Below, one piece after another: positions 7,950 through 17,933 of a DNA stretch of 64,000 bases; the first letter of the stretch is position 1; every line of letters begins with the position of its first letter. The DNA lies in contig JAPTHR010000008.1 of NCBI GenBank assembly GCA_029228645.1, positions 62,001 to 126,000 of the forward strand, given 5' to 3'. This stretch comes from Gammaproteobacteria bacterium Milos-ODIII6. GTDB taxonomy: Bacteria > Pseudomonadota > Gammaproteobacteria > Chromatiales > Chromatiaceae. The position numbers and the translations under genes are program-made. Under the pieces are notes generated by a model that saw only the letters and a list, made by a program, of their open reading frames with translations, ran no database searches and was not told the origin of the DNA.

Positions 7950-10608
7950 CCACCAGGTGCCGCTGACCGGCGACCGGGAAGGCTTGCTGCTAAGCGTGAA
8001 CAACCGCCTCGCGCGCGAGCTGCAGCGCGAGCATGCCCGCCTTCAGATCGCGGCCGGTCGGAAAATCTGGCACACCCCGGCGATCCTGGCCTGGAACACC
8101 TGGTTGTTGCAGCAGCACAAGGTGCTGCTCGAGAGCGGCTATACCCTCAGCGCGCTGCTCAACGCGCACCAGGAACGCCTGCTCTGGGAGCAGGCCGTCG
8201 CGGAAAGCCCGCAGGGCGGGAGCCTGCTTCGCCCGGCAGCCGCCGCCCGCACTGCGCGCCAGGCCTGGCAGACCCTGCACGACTGGCGGATCGCCCCGGA
8301 AACCCTGCTGCAACATCCGGACCCCGAAACACGCTTGTTCGCGGGCTGGGCCAGGCGCTTCGCGCAGTTGTGTGAACAGGCGCGCAGCATCAGCGTCGCG
8401 GAACTCGGCGCGCTCTTCGTCGGAGCGCTCCGGGAGCGGCTGATTTCCCCACCGGTTCGTGTTCGCCTGGCGGGCTTCGACAATCTCACGCCGATGCAGA
8501 CGCTGATCCTGGATAGCCTGAGTGAGGCCGGTTGCGAGGTGAACAGTCTCGATGAAGGTGAGCGGATCGCGCAGGCGCGGCGTATTTCGCTCCCGCAACG
8601 CCAGGATGAACACCTCGCCGCGGCCGAGTGGGCCAGGCAACGCCTTGCGGCGCAGCCCGAGGCGCGCCTGGCGATCGTCAGTGCGCGACTGGAGAAGGAT
8701 CGGGACGGCCTGCAGCGAACCCTGACCCAGGTCCTCGATCCAGGCGGATTTCTGAATCCGGGCGCACCTGCGGCTGCATTCAACATCTCCCTGGGAAGGC
8801 CGCTCAGCGACTACCCCCTGGTCGGCGACCTGCTGCTGGCGCTGCGCCTGGCGCTGGATACACCTCTGCAGCTGAACGACATCGGGCTGCTGCTGCGCTC
8901 TGCTTTCCTCGGCGGGCATGCGCGCGAGTGGCTGCCGCGTGCCGAACTCGACCGCTGGCTGCGTGAGCGCGGGCAGGCGCTGCTGCGGCGCAGTGAGTTG
9001 CTCTACCAGGCTGGCCGCCTGGAACAGGGACATCCGGCACATTGTCCCGAGCTGATCTCGCGCCTGCAGCAGCTCAGCGATTGGCTGACGACCATACCGC
9101 GGGAGGACTCGCCGAACGCGTGGTCGGGTCACCTGCTGCGCCTGATGGATCTTCTCGGTTGGCCGGGCGACCAGCCCCTCAACAGCAGCGAGCATCAGCA
9201 GGCGGAGCGGCTGCGGCGCCTGGTGAGCGAGTTCTCCACTTTCAGCCGGGTGCGTTCGGAATTCCGTCTCTCACAGGCGATCACCCAGTTTCGCGCCCTG
9301 TGCGAGGAAACCGAGTTCCAGCCGAGACACGAGCAGGCGCGACTGCAGGCTCTGGGGATGCTGGAGGCCGCAGGCCTTTCCTTCGATGCCGTCTGGATCC
9401 TCGGCCTGGACGATCAGTCGTGGCCGCCCGCCCCCTCGCCCAATCCGCTCCTGCCCGTCAGCCTGCAGCGTGAAAAGGACATGCCGCATGCCTCGGCGGA
9501 GCGCGAGCTGGCGTTCGCCCAGCGGGTCCTGCAACGGCTGCTGCACGGCGCCGGCGAAGTCGTGATCAGCCACGCCCAGCAGGAGGACGAGCGCGAGTTG
9601 CGTGCCAGCGCCCTGATCCGGGAAATCGCAGCGGCCTCGCCTGAAGACCTGGGGCTGACCCTGGTCAATCCGCTGCATGCCGCCAGCGCGCGCGGCGATG
9701 CGCCGGAACCCCTGCCCGTGCCGGAGCATGTCCCGGCAAGTGGCACGCCCGGCGGGGGCTCGTCGCTGTTGTCCGACCAGGCCGCCTGTCCTTTTCGCGC
9801 GATGGCGCACCATCGTCTCGCAGCGCACGCCCTGCCGGAGGCGCAGCTGGCGCCGGACCCGCGGCTGCTGGGCAATCTGGTACACCAGCTCCTGGAGCGT
9901 GTCTGGTCCCATCTGCACGACTCGAGCACTTTGAAGACCAGCAGCCAAAGCGAACTCGAACAACTGGTGGCGAACGCCGCCGAGCAGACCCTGGCGGACC
10001 TCGGGCGCGACCGTCCGGATCTTTATCGCGGCGCCTTCCGCGAGCTCGAACAGGCCCGCCTTACTGAGCTGGCGCTTGCCTGGCTGGCGCACGAGGCGCG
10101 GCGCGAACGGGATTTCACGGTAGTCGCCTGCGAGCAGCGCGTGGAAATACGGCTCAACGATCTGCCCCTGCGGCTGCGCGTGGATCGCATCGACCAGCTT
10201 GACGACGGCAGCCTGGTGATCATCGATTACAAGACCGGCCAGCGGGTCAGCGCCAACGGCTGGACCGAAGAGCGCCCATCCGAACCGCAGGTGCCGCTGT
10301 ATTGCATCAGCCACCCGGGGGTGAGCGCGGGCATCCTTGCGCAGGTCAATCGTGGCAAGCTGCGGATGCACGGCATCGCACGCGATCCCGGTATCGCGCC
10401 GGGAGTGGTTTCCGTGGAACAGGACGGGATACCGGCCTGGGACGAACTCCTGGGGCAGTGGCGCCTGCGCCTCGAGGGTTTGGCCCACGAGATCCTGGAC
10501 GGCTTTGCGCGGGTCGCGCCCAGGGGGCCGGACAGCTGCAGCCACTGCGACCTGCCATCCCTGTGCCGGGTCGCGCTGCGCCCGACCGGCGAAGACCCCA
10601 ACTCATGA
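7939..10608 (+). CDS. AddB-like PD-(D/E)XK nuclease, probable DNA repair protein
   Basis: An 889-residue protein resembling the 'probable DNA repair protein' family (TIGR03623), organised like AddB. The N-terminal two thirds look like a degenerate SF1 helicase fold without an intact Walker A. The C-terminus is a RecB-type nuclease with VDRID and VIIDYKTGQ (near 760). An early cysteine (ACPFRAM, about 617) and a C-terminal CSHCDLPSLC (about 868-877) give the four-cysteine pattern of AddB/Dna2 iron-sulfur nucleases. The ATG at 7939 is chosen because it overlaps the preceding stop by 11 bases and avoids a large overlap. Its end overlaps the next start as ATGA, so the two subunits are probably made together. 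Confidence 0.85.
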   Translation: MTHDHQVPLTGDREGLLLSVNNRLARELQREHARLQIAAGRKIWHTPAILAWNTWLLQQHKVLLESGYTLSALLNAHQERLLWEQAVAESPQGGSLLRPAAAARTARQAWQTLHDWRIAPETLLQHPDPETRLFAGWARRFAQLCEQARSISVAELGALFVGALRERLISPPVRVRLAGFDNLTPMQTLILDSLSEAGCEVNSLDEGERIAQARRISLPQRQDEHLAAAEWARQRLAAQPEARLAIVSARLEKDRDGLQRTLTQVLDPGGFLNPGAPAAAFNISLGRPLSDYPLVGDLLLALRLALDTPLQLNDIGLLLRSAFLGGHAREWLPRAELDRWLRERGQALLRRSELLYQAGRLEQGHPAHCPELISRLQQLSDWLTTIPREDSPNAWSGHLLRLMDLLGWPGDQPLNSSEHQQAERLRRLVSEFSTFSRVRSEFRLSQAITQFRALCEETEFQPRHEQARLQALGMLEAAGLSFDAVWILGLDDQSWPPAPSPNPLLPVSLQREKDMPHASAERELAFAQRVLQRLLHGAGEVVISHAQQEDERELRASALIREIAAASPEDLGLTLVNPLHAASARGDAPEPLPVPEHVPASGTPGGGSSLLSDQAACPFRAMAHHRLAAHALPEAQLAPDPRLLGNLVHQLLERVWSHLHDSSTLKTSSQSELEQLVANAAEQTLADLGRDRPDLYRGAFRELEQARLTELALAWLAHEARRERDFTVVACEQRVEIRLNDLPLRLRVDRIDQLDDGSLVIIDYKTGQRVSANGWTEERPSEPQVPLYCISHPGVSAGILAQVNRGKLRMHGIARDPGIAPGVVSVEQDGIPAWDELLGQWRLRLEGLAHEILDGFARVAPRGPDSCSHCDLPSLCRVALRPTGEDPNS

Positions 10609-13600
10609 AGCCGATTCCCGATCGCGATGCGCGCCGCCAGGCCCTCGATCCCGAGGGGTCATTCATCGTCCAGGCCCCGGCCGGCTCCGGCAAGACCGAG
10701 TTGCTCACCCAGCGCTTCCTGCGACTGCTGGGAAGCGTCATGCAGCCCGAAGAGATCGTGGCGATCACCTTCACCCGCAAGGCAGCGGCGGAGATGCGTA
10801 ACCGCGTCCTGAGCGCGCTCGACGATGCGCAAGGCCCCTGCCCGGCCGAAGCCCACCGGGCGGAGACCTGGTCGCTGGCGCGCGAGGCCCTGCAACGCGA
10901 CCAGCAGCGCCAGTGGCAACTGCGGCTCAATCCGAGTCGCCTGCGCATCCAGACCTTTGACAGCCTGTCCGCCTCGCTTGCCCGCCAGCTGCCCCTGCTC
11001 AGCGAGATGGGCGCCCCGCCGCGCACCCGCGAAGATGCCAGCGCCCTCCATCGCGAAGCCGCGCAGGCCACTCTCATGCGTCTTGAGGAAACCCACCTGG
11101 CGCAGCCCCTCACGACCCTGTTGCGCCACCTCGACAATCGTCTTGCGCAACTGGCGGACCTGCTGGTGCAGATGTTGGGCAAACGCGACCAGTGGCTGCC
11201 ACACCTGCATGCCACCGGAAACATCGACTTCCTGGAGCAGGCCCTGGGAAACCTGATAGCTCAGCATCTGGCCGGTCTCGACCGGGGCTTCAGCGCTGCC
11301 CTCATGGGAGAACTGATCAAGCTGGCCCGCTTCGCCGCCGAGCACCTGCCAGCGGACAAGCGCTCCCAGGCCGGGCTTGCGACCCTGGCTGCATGGCAGG
11401 AGCGACGCTTTCGCCCCGGTACCGCCTGGACAGATCTGGGGCTTTGGCAGGGACTGGCCAAGTTGCTGCTGACCGACAAGGGCGAACCGCGGCGCCGGGT
11501 GGACAAGAACCTCGGCTTCCCGCCCGGCGAAAAAGAAGCCAAGGATCAGCTTATTTCGCTGATCGAGTACCTGCATGCGGAGCCGATCCTGATGTCCCGC
11601 TTGCATGCGACCCGGGGCCTGCCGCTGAGGTCATTCGACGCCAGGCAGGCCGAGTTGCTCGAGGCCTTGCGCGCGGTGCTCATGGACGCGACCGCGCAGC
11701 TCGACCTGGTTTTCCAGGAGCATGCCGAGCTGGACTTCATCGAAGTGCAGCTACGCGCCCAGCGCGCGCTCGGTACGAGCGAGCAACCCGGCGAGCTGGC
11801 GATGCTGCTCGACTACCGCATCCGGCATCTGCTGGTGGACGAGTTTCAGGATACCTCGATCGGCCAGTACCGCCTGCTGGAGGGCCTGACCGCCGGCTGG
11901 CAGCCGGACGACGGGCGTACCCTGTTCGTCGTCGGCGACCCGATGCAGTCGATCTATCGCTTCCGCAAGGCGGAGGTCGGCCTGTTTCTGCGGGCGAACC
12001 AGGAGGGCATGCGCGATGTGCCCCTCGACGCCTTGCGCCTGGAGATGAATTTCCGCTCGCAGGCCGGCGTGGTCGATTGGGTCAACCACTGCTTCTCGCG
12101 GCTGTTCCCGGATGAGGTCGACCTCACCCTGGGCGCCATGCCCTACGCCGCCTCGGTGGCGCGGCATGCGTCCCTCGAAGGCAATGCGGTACAGGTGCAT
12201 GGCTTCGCAGAACGCGACGACATCGCCGAGGCCGGGCAGGTGGTGCAGCTGGTGCGCGAAGCCATCCGCAACCTGCCGGAAGGCAGCATCGCGGTGCTGG
12301 CGCGCGCGCGGTCCCATCTGCACGCGATCGCCAACGCGCTGCAGCAGGCGGATATCCCCTACCAGGCGGTCAAGGTCGATCCCCTCGCCAGCCGACCCAC
12401 GGTCCAGGACCTGCACAGCCTCACCCAGGCGCTGCTGCATCCTGCCGATCGGCTCGCCTGGCTCAGCCTGCTGCGATCACCGCTGGTGGGAATGGCCAGC
12501 GAGGACCTGGTGCGCCTGTGCGCCGGCGAGACCCGTCGGACCCTGTGGGCCCTGCTGGGTGACGAACGACGGGTCGATTCTCTCGATGTGGACGGGCAAC
12601 AGCGGCTGCGGCGCGCGCGCGCGATCCTGCAGCCACAGCTGCCAGGTCGCGGTCGCCGCTCACTGCGGGACTGGGTCGAGAGCGTATGGCTGTCCCTGGG
12701 CGGCGCGCTGGTCGGAGACATCGCCGATGCGCACGCCTACCTGGAGCTGCTCGAGGCCAGGGAAGAACGCGGCACGATCGCGGATTTCGCGCAACTCGAA
12801 GAGGCGCTCGCACAGCTGTTTGCGCCACCGGCCAGCCAGGTTGACGGACGCCTGCAACTGATGACCATGCACCAGGCGAAGGGCCTGGAGTTCGACACCG
12901 TGATTCTCCCGGGCCTCGGACGGCGTCCACCCAACGAGTCGCACGAACTGCTCTACTGGCTGGAACTGCCGGATCCGCACGAGGAGGCCGCGCTGCTGAT
13001 GGCGCCGATCAAGGGCGCCTACCAGGACGACGAACCCATCTCCGCTTACATCCGCGTGATCAACCGTGGCAAACAGGAACACGAGGACCTGCGCCTGCTG
13101 TACGTCGCCGCCACGCGCGCCCGCCAAAGGCTGCATCTGCTTGGCCACGTCCGGTTCGCCGCAGACGGCGATTGCAAGCCCGAGAAAAACAGCCTGCTGG
13201 CACGCCTGTGGCCGGTATTACACAACGAACTCGGGCAACTGGATCCACCTTCGGCGACCGGCACGGAACCGGCCTGGACGCTGGCACCCCGCCTGGAGCA
13301 ACGCATACCGGGCGACTGGCAGCCGGATCTTCCCTCGCCCGCAGGAGCCAGCCCGGAAGCGGCCAGGGAGCGTGCCGCTGCCGCTGCAACGATCGACTTC
13401 GGCTGGAGTGGTGATACGGCACGTCACGTCGGCACTGTTACCCACCGCTATCTCGAGCGCATCGCGCTGGAGGGATTGTCGCGCTGGCCACTGCAGGATA
13501 TCGACATGCAGCGCGACACCATCATGGCGGCGCTCGCCACCCTGGGCGTGGACCCGACGCAACAGGAGAGCGCCTGCGAGCGGATTCTGCAGGCCCTGCG

Positions 13601-13964
13601 CCTGACCCTGCAGGATGAACGCGGGCGCTGGATCCTGGCCTCGCATGCAGAGGCCGCATGCGAACTCGCGCTCACCATCCTGGATGACGCGGGCCAGCCC
13701 TGCCAGTACGTCATCGACCGCACCTTCATCGCGGATGGCGTGCGTTGGATAATCGACTACAAGACCAGCGAACCGGGTGAGCTCGCGTTGCAGACCTTCC
13801 TGGACCAGGAGCAGGCGCATTACCAGCCGCAACTGGAAAACTACGCCCGCATCCTGCGCCTGCTGGAAGACCGTCCGACCCGGCTGGCGCTGTATTTTCC
13901 GCTGGCTCAGGCCTGGTGCGACTGGGAGGCCGCAGAGCCCCCGGAAGGCGCCCCGCCCGGCTGA
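10605..13964 (+). CDS. UvrD/AddA-like helicase-nuclease
   Basis: An 1119-residue SF1A helicase fused to a RecB-type nuclease. Motifs in order: Walker A APAGSGKTELL (about 24-34), FTRKAAAEMR, the DExx box VDEFQDTS (near 411), GDPMQSIYRFRKAEV, TMHQAKGLEFDTVILPG, and VAATRARQRL. The C-terminal nuclease motif is WIIDYKTSEPGE near 1050. With the upstream AddB-like partner it should form a heterodimer processing double-strand ends for RecA loading, a functional counterpart of RecBCD or AddAB. No Chi-recognition specificity can be read from the sequence. The ATGA overlap with the upstream gene implies coupled translation. Confidence 0.87.
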   Translation: MKPIPDRDARRQALDPEGSFIVQAPAGSGKTELLTQRFLRLLGSVMQPEEIVAITFTRKAAAEMRNRVLSALDDAQGPCPAEAHRAETWSLAREALQRDQQRQWQLRLNPSRLRIQTFDSLSASLARQLPLLSEMGAPPRTREDASALHREAAQATLMRLEETHLAQPLTTLLRHLDNRLAQLADLLVQMLGKRDQWLPHLHATGNIDFLEQALGNLIAQHLAGLDRGFSAALMGELIKLARFAAEHLPADKRSQAGLATLAAWQERRFRPGTAWTDLGLWQGLAKLLLTDKGEPRRRVDKNLGFPPGEKEAKDQLISLIEYLHAEPILMSRLHATRGLPLRSFDARQAELLEALRAVLMDATAQLDLVFQEHAELDFIEVQLRAQRALGTSEQPGELAMLLDYRIRHLLVDEFQDTSIGQYRLLEGLTAGWQPDDGRTLFVVGDPMQSIYRFRKAEVGLFLRANQEGMRDVPLDALRLEMNFRSQAGVVDWVNHCFSRLFPDEVDLTLGAMPYAASVARHASLEGNAVQVHGFAERDDIAEAGQVVQLVREAIRNLPEGSIAVLARARSHLHAIANALQQADIPYQAVKVDPLASRPTVQDLHSLTQALLHPADRLAWLSLLRSPLVGMASEDLVRLCAGETRRTLWALLGDERRVDSLDVDGQQRLRRARAILQPQLPGRGRRSLRDWVESVWLSLGGALVGDIADAHAYLELLEAREERGTIADFAQLEEALAQLFAPPASQVDGRLQLMTMHQAKGLEFDTVILPGLGRRPPNESHELLYWLELPDPHEEAALLMAPIKGAYQDDEPISAYIRVINRGKQEHEDLRLLYVAATRARQRLHLLGHVRFAADGDCKPEKNSLLARLWPVLHNELGQLDPPSATGTEPAWTLAPRLEQRIPGDWQPDLPSPAGASPEAARERAAAAATIDFGWSGDTARHVGTVTHRYLERIALEGLSRWPLQDIDMQRDTIMAALATLGVDPTQQESACERILQALRLTLQDERGRWILASHAEAACELALTILDDAGQPCQYVIDRTFIADGVRWIIDYKTSEPGELALQTFLDQEQAHYQPQLENYARILRLLEDRPTRLALYFPLAQAWCDWEAAEPPEGAPPG

Positions 13965-13994
13965 CAGGGCATGTCCGCCCGGGCGAGCGCCCCC

Positions 13995-14630
13995 TCAGGG
14001 CGCGAGGCGCTGAATCGCCCAACCGCCGTCGCGGGGCCGGTATTCGAAGCGGTCGTGGAGGCGATTCTCCCGCCCCTGCCAGAATTCGATCCGATGGGGC
14101 TTCACCCGGTACCCCCCCCAGAAATCGGGCAGCGGAATATCGCCGTCGGCGAATTTTCGCTTCATCGAATCGAATGCCTGTTCCAGCAGCGTGCGCGAGC
14201 CGACGGGTGAACTCTGCTGCGAACACCAGGCGCCGATCTGGCTGCCGCGCGGTCGAGTGCTGAAGTAGCGCAGCGACTCGGCCACGCTGACGCGTGAGGC
14301 CGTCCCCTCGATCTTGACCTGGCGATCGAACTCCAGCCAGTGGAACAACATGGCGGCATGTGGGTTGGCCTCGATATCGCGGGCCTTGCGACTGCCGTAG
14401 TTGGTGTAGAAGACAAAACCCTCGTGGTCGAAGGCCTTGAGAAGAACCGTGCGCAGCGAAGGCATGCCGTCCGGCCCCACGGTTGCCAGACTGAGTGCAT
14501 TGGCATTTTCCAGTCCACCCTCGGTGGCATCGTGGAACCAGCGTTCGAACTGCACGATCGGATCCGGATCGAGTTGCTCGCGGGAAAGCCCCGCGTATCG
14601 GTATTCACGGCGCAGATTGGCTATATCCAT
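13995..14630 (-). CDS. pdxH: Pyridoxamine 5'-phosphate oxidase
   Basis: A 211-residue FMN enzyme that oxidises pyridoxine or pyridoxamine 5'-phosphate to PLP, the last step of vitamin B6 synthesis and salvage. Characteristic segments are LRREYRYAGL at the N-terminus, SLRTVLLKAFDHEGFVFYTNYGSRKARDI (FMN and substrate contacts), SRPRGSQIGAW-like TRPRGSQIGAW, and WGGYRVKPHRIEFWQGRENRLHDR near the end. The ATG at 14630 is chosen by family length; an in-frame start 16 codons upstream would add a non-conserved leader. It converges on the helicase-nuclease gene and is divergent from the small ORF at 14766. Confidence 0.95.
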   Translation of the reverse strand: MDIANLRREYRYAGLSREQLDPDPIVQFERWFHDATEGGLENANALSLATVGPDGMPSLRTVLLKAFDHEGFVFYTNYGSRKARDIEANPHAAMLFHWLEFDRQVKIEGTASRVSVAESLRYFSTRPRGSQIGAWCSQQSSPVGSRTLLEQAFDSMKRKFADGDIPLPDFWGGYRVKPHRIEFWQGRENRLHDRFEYRPRDGGWAIQRLAP

Positions 14631-14765
14631 GGGTCTTGCGTTTCTCCAGTATGTCTCTCGGGTGGCGCCCGCCTCCACAACGGTATACTCGCTTCAATCG
14701 CATCCGGGAAGGGTTGTGATCCGCTCAAGCCCCCAGGATGTTCCACCATTTTTCAGGCCAAAGAC

Positions 14766-15002
14766 ATGAGTCACGTTATCGTCGATCCCGAATCCCGCTC
14801 GCTGGAGGAGCGCTGCGTCCTGATCAAGACACCGCGCAAGAACAGAAAGCGCTATCCCGAGGCCTGTGTGCAGGTCATGCCGGATGTCGCGAGTGCGACC
14901 GAAGCGGCAGATCCGGAGCGCAATCTGCATGCGGCGATTGTCTACGGCCCTTCGGTCTCTTCGGAAAGCCAACGCATCTACTACCTCGTTCGCTGGTTAT
15001 GA
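14766..15002 (+). CDS. Small hypothetical protein (78 aa)
   Basis: A 78-residue ORF starting MSHVIVDPESRSLEERCVLIKTPRKNRKRYPEACVQVMPD-type sequence (split here as MSHVIVDPESRSLEE and VLIKTPRKNRKRYP). It is soluble and mixed alpha/beta in composition, has a basic central patch, and ends with IYYLVRW. I do not assign a family. It lies divergent from pdxH with 135 bases between starts and is followed directly by the REPIN-like array. Its codon use resembles neighbouring real genes. Function unknown. Confidence 0.55.
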   Translation: MSHVIVDPESRSLEERCVLIKTPRKNRKRYPEACVQVMPDVASATEAADPERNLHAAIVYGPSVSSESQRIYYLVRWL

Positions 15003-15031
15003 CGGTACCCGGTGAACCCGGCGCCGCGTTC

Positions 15032-15693
15032 TTCGCGGCCAAGGCCGCTCCTACGGAAAGCGTCTGGTCCAGCCACAGTCCGCGTAGGAGCGAGCTTGCT
15101 CGCGAAGGGTTCTCGCGGCGAGCAGGGGATCGGAGTCGGTGATCCAATCTGAATGGACCCGGCAAACCCAAAGCCCCGTTCATTCGCGGCCAAGGCCGCT
15201 CCTACGGAAAGCGTCTGCTCCAGCCACAGTCCGCGTAGGGGCGGGCTTGCTCGCGAAACCTGTGCCGCAACCCGGCAATGGCCCCTGTTCATTCGCGGCC
15301 AAGGCCGCTCCTACGGGAAGCGTCTGATCCAGCCACAGTCCGCGTAGGAGCGAGCTTGCTCGCGAAACCTGTGCCGCAACCCGGCAATGGCCCCTGTTCA
15401 TTCGCGGCCAAGGCCGCTCCTGCAGAAAGCCCCTGGCCCAGCAATATCCCGCGTAGGAGCGAGCTTGCTCGCGAAACCTGTGCCGCAACCCGGCAATGGC
15501 CCCTGTTCATTCGCGGCCAAGGCCGCTCCTACGGAAAGCGTCTTATCCAGCAACAGCCCGTGTAGGAGCGAGCTTGCTCGCGAAACCTGTGCCGCAACCC
15601 GGCAATGGCCCCTGTTCATTCGCGGCCAAGGCCGCTCCTACGGATAGCGTCTGGTCCAGCAACAGCCCGCGTAGGGGCGAGCTTGCTCGCGAA
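15032..15693. repeat. Tandem REPIN-like array 1 (109-bp period)
   Basis: A 696-base gene-free stretch (15003-15698) is filled by repeats. One unit at 15032-15106 is followed by five units starting at 15183, 15292, 15401, 15510 and 15619, spaced exactly 109 bases. Each unit is arm TTCGCGGCCAAGGCCGCTCC, a roughly 30-base spacer, the opposing arm GGAGCGAGCTTGCTCGCGAA, then a constant 34-base linker between copies. Both arms contain their own small stem-loop and pair with each other through GCTCCTAC/GTAGGAGC. The array stops 5 bases before the stop codon of the GGDEF-EAL gene. Short ORFs read through it are artefacts. Confidence 0.95.
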
Positions 15694-15698
15694 CATCA

Positions 15699-17933
15699 CT
15701 ATCGAATTGCGCTGATCCGCGGCAAGGGGCTGAGCAGCTCCGGCTCATCGTGCAAGAAGCCCTGCACATAATCGAACCCGAGGTCGCGGACCCGCTGCAG
15801 GGCCGCCGCGTCCTCCACCCCTTCCGCAACCGTTTCCTGGCCGGCCGAGGAGATGAATTCGAGCAGGTGTGCAACCAGGCGCCGATGCGGATCGTCATCC
15901 AGGGAGCGGATCAGGCTGATGTCGAACTTGACGATATCCACCGGCATGCTGGTGAGGTAACTGAGTGATGAGTAGCCGCTGCCGAAATCGTCCAGGGCGA
16001 CCAGGAACCCCCGCGCACGGAGCTCCGCGAGATGCGTATTGGCGTACTCCATCTGGGTGATCAGGGCGGTTTCGGTGACCTCCAGAACCAGCTTGTAGTC
16101 GCCCATGAAATGTCGGAATGGCTCCAGACGGGCGATGATATCGGGGTCACTGATCGAAACCGCGGACAGGTTGATCGATATGCCCGTGCCTACAGGCAGG
16201 GTGCTGTCGTAAAGGTCCTTGAGCAACTGCTCGATGACGGCCTGGTCCAGTTCCTTTTCCAGATGGCGGGACTCCACGATGGGCATGATCTCGGCGGGCT
16301 GTATCAGCCGGTCGCCGTGGTCGATGCGCATCAGCGCCTCGTAGTAGCTGGGCTCGCCGCTCTCGGTGTGCCGCACCAGCTGGTAGTGCATGATCAGACC
16401 CTCGCCCTGCTCCACGACCCGGTACACGGCCTCGTTGATGCTGCTCGAGAATACCGCCCCGGAGACCGACTCCATGGACTCGCGGTAGATGCAGACCGAC
16501 CCGGAGGCTGGGCGCTTGGATTGATACATGGCCACGTCCGCCTGTCGCAGCGGGACCTTCACCGAGATGCTGCTGTTCTCCGCCACCGGGGAAATGCCGA
16601 TGCTGAGACGCACCGGCTCACGCAGCCCGAGTTCATCAGTGAACGGATAGTGCGCGACCTCGCGCTCGCAGCGGGATGCCACCAGGAGCGCCTGTTGATC
16701 GTCGCAATCGATCAGCACGCAGGCGAATTCATCCCCGCCGAGGCGAAAAAGCTGTTCTTCGCGGCGGACCGCGCGGTGCAGGCACTGCACTATGGCCTGC
16801 AACACCGCGTCCCCGATGTCGTGCCCATAGGTATCGTTGATCGATTTGAAGCGGTTGACATCGCACAGCATCAGGCGCAGTGAACGAGGCTTACGCTCGC
16901 TCATCGCCTGCAGGGTCTGCCAGAAGGTGTCGAACGCGCGTCGGTTCTGTGCGCCGGTCAGGCTGTCGCGGTGAGCGAGATCCCAGAGTTCACGATTCTT
17001 TTCATCCAGTCTCGCGTTTGCGCTGAGGAGTTCCCGCTGGTAATCGATCAGTGACTGCTCGGTGACATCGAGCTCCCTGATCCGAAAGCGGCCGGCCCGC
17101 TCGAGGATCTGCTGTGCCCCTTTGACCCCATGCGAGCGCAGGGTCTCGACCACGCGGGACAACTCCTCCACCGCGCGTCCGAGGTGGCGATTGAAGAAGA
17201 ACATCAACATCAGGGTCGGGACCAGTGCCGCGATGCCCAGCAGCAGGATCAGCCGTTTCACCAGGGTGTCCATGGTCTCGCGACTGGTGGTCGACACCAG
17301 CGCGTACCTCAGGCTGCCCTCCACCCTGCCGGCATCCTGGCTCTCCCCGTCAAGACGGAACAGCAGGGTGTTGGGGTCGATGCGATTGAATCCGCTCAGT
17401 CGCAGCATGGCGGGCAGGAGCGGGGCGCGTAACGCGAGGTAACCGTGCACACGATCGTCCGCCTGACGCTGGAGGCGCCGGAACAGGATCATGTGCGCGT
17501 CTCCATCGACGGCCACGAAACGTTCCTGCAGGCCATCCGTATCCAGGCGCGACGGCAACTGGCTGTCCTGCAGGTGCGCCAGGGCTTCGCCATCGGGACC
17601 GTAGAGCATCAGATCGAGGAAGCGCGGCGCGAGACTGGCGCCGTTCTGTACGCGATACGCATGCCAGTACGGGTAGTAGACCGGGTTGCCCAACTGGAGG
17701 AAAAGTTCATCCCACTCTGCAAGCGCATCGGCCCCTTCGCGCACATCCCGCAGGGTGTTGAGAAAGGCGGTGTGCAGTTCCTCACGCGCCGCCTGCGATT
17801 CGAGGCGCTCGATATCATTCACCGCCCCCCGGTATTGCTGGTACCCCAGCAGGCCGAGCAGCACGCACAAGGTGAAGACGAAGGCGCCAAAGATCAGCGC
17901 GTAGCGGCGGATGGACAGGGAGACCGCGAACAT
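15699..17933 (-). CDS. GGDEF-EAL cyclic-di-GMP enzyme with periplasmic sensor
   Basis: A 744-residue membrane protein. A membrane helix at about 10-30, a periplasmic region of about 180 residues resembling a CHASE4-type sensor, and a second helix (LILLLGIAALVPTLMLMFFF, near 225-245) precede a HAMP-like linker. The GGDEF domain has LGGDEFACVL near 397, an intact cyclase active site. The EAL domain has YYEALMRI (near 532), an Asn in NLSA, EVTET, LDDFGSGYSS, VKFD and AEGVED, so phosphodiesterase activity is also plausible. Net direction cannot be read from sequence. Its ATG shares one base with the stop of the hydrolase gene (TGATG), so the two are probably coupled. Confidence 0.9.
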   Translation of the reverse strand: MFAVSLSIRRYALIFGAFVFTLCVLLGLLGYQQYRGAVNDIERLESQAAREELHTAFLNTLRDVREGADALAEWDELFLQLGNPVYYPYWHAYRVQNGASLAPRFLDLMLYGPDGEALAHLQDSQLPSRLDTDGLQERFVAVDGDAHMILFRRLQRQADDRVHGYLALRAPLLPAMLRLSGFNRIDPNTLLFRLDGESQDAGRVEGSLRYALVSTTSRETMDTLVKRLILLLGIAALVPTLMLMFFFNRHLGRAVEELSRVVETLRSHGVKGAQQILERAGRFRIRELDVTEQSLIDYQRELLSANARLDEKNRELWDLAHRDSLTGAQNRRAFDTFWQTLQAMSERKPRSLRLMLCDVNRFKSINDTYGHDIGDAVLQAIVQCLHRAVRREEQLFRLGGDEFACVLIDCDDQQALLVASRCEREVAHYPFTDELGLREPVRLSIGISPVAENSSISVKVPLRQADVAMYQSKRPASGSVCIYRESMESVSGAVFSSSINEAVYRVVEQGEGLIMHYQLVRHTESGEPSYYEALMRIDHGDRLIQPAEIMPIVESRHLEKELDQAVIEQLLKDLYDSTLPVGTGISINLSAVSISDPDIIARLEPFRHFMGDYKLVLEVTETALITQMEYANTHLAELRARGFLVALDDFGSGYSSLSYLTSMPVDIVKFDISLIRSLDDDPHRRLVAHLLEFISSAGQETVAEGVEDAAALQRVRDLGFDYVQGFLHDEPELLSPLPRISAIR

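Noticed and set aside
15183-15693. CRISPR array
   Set aside because: The repeat units are inverted double hairpins with near-identical spacers and no cas genes; CRISPR spacers would differ.
15139-15771. Several overlapping ORFs of 60-100 codons in array 1
   Set aside because: They translate the 109-bp repeats on both strands; since 109 is not a multiple of three, the frames shift from unit to unit.
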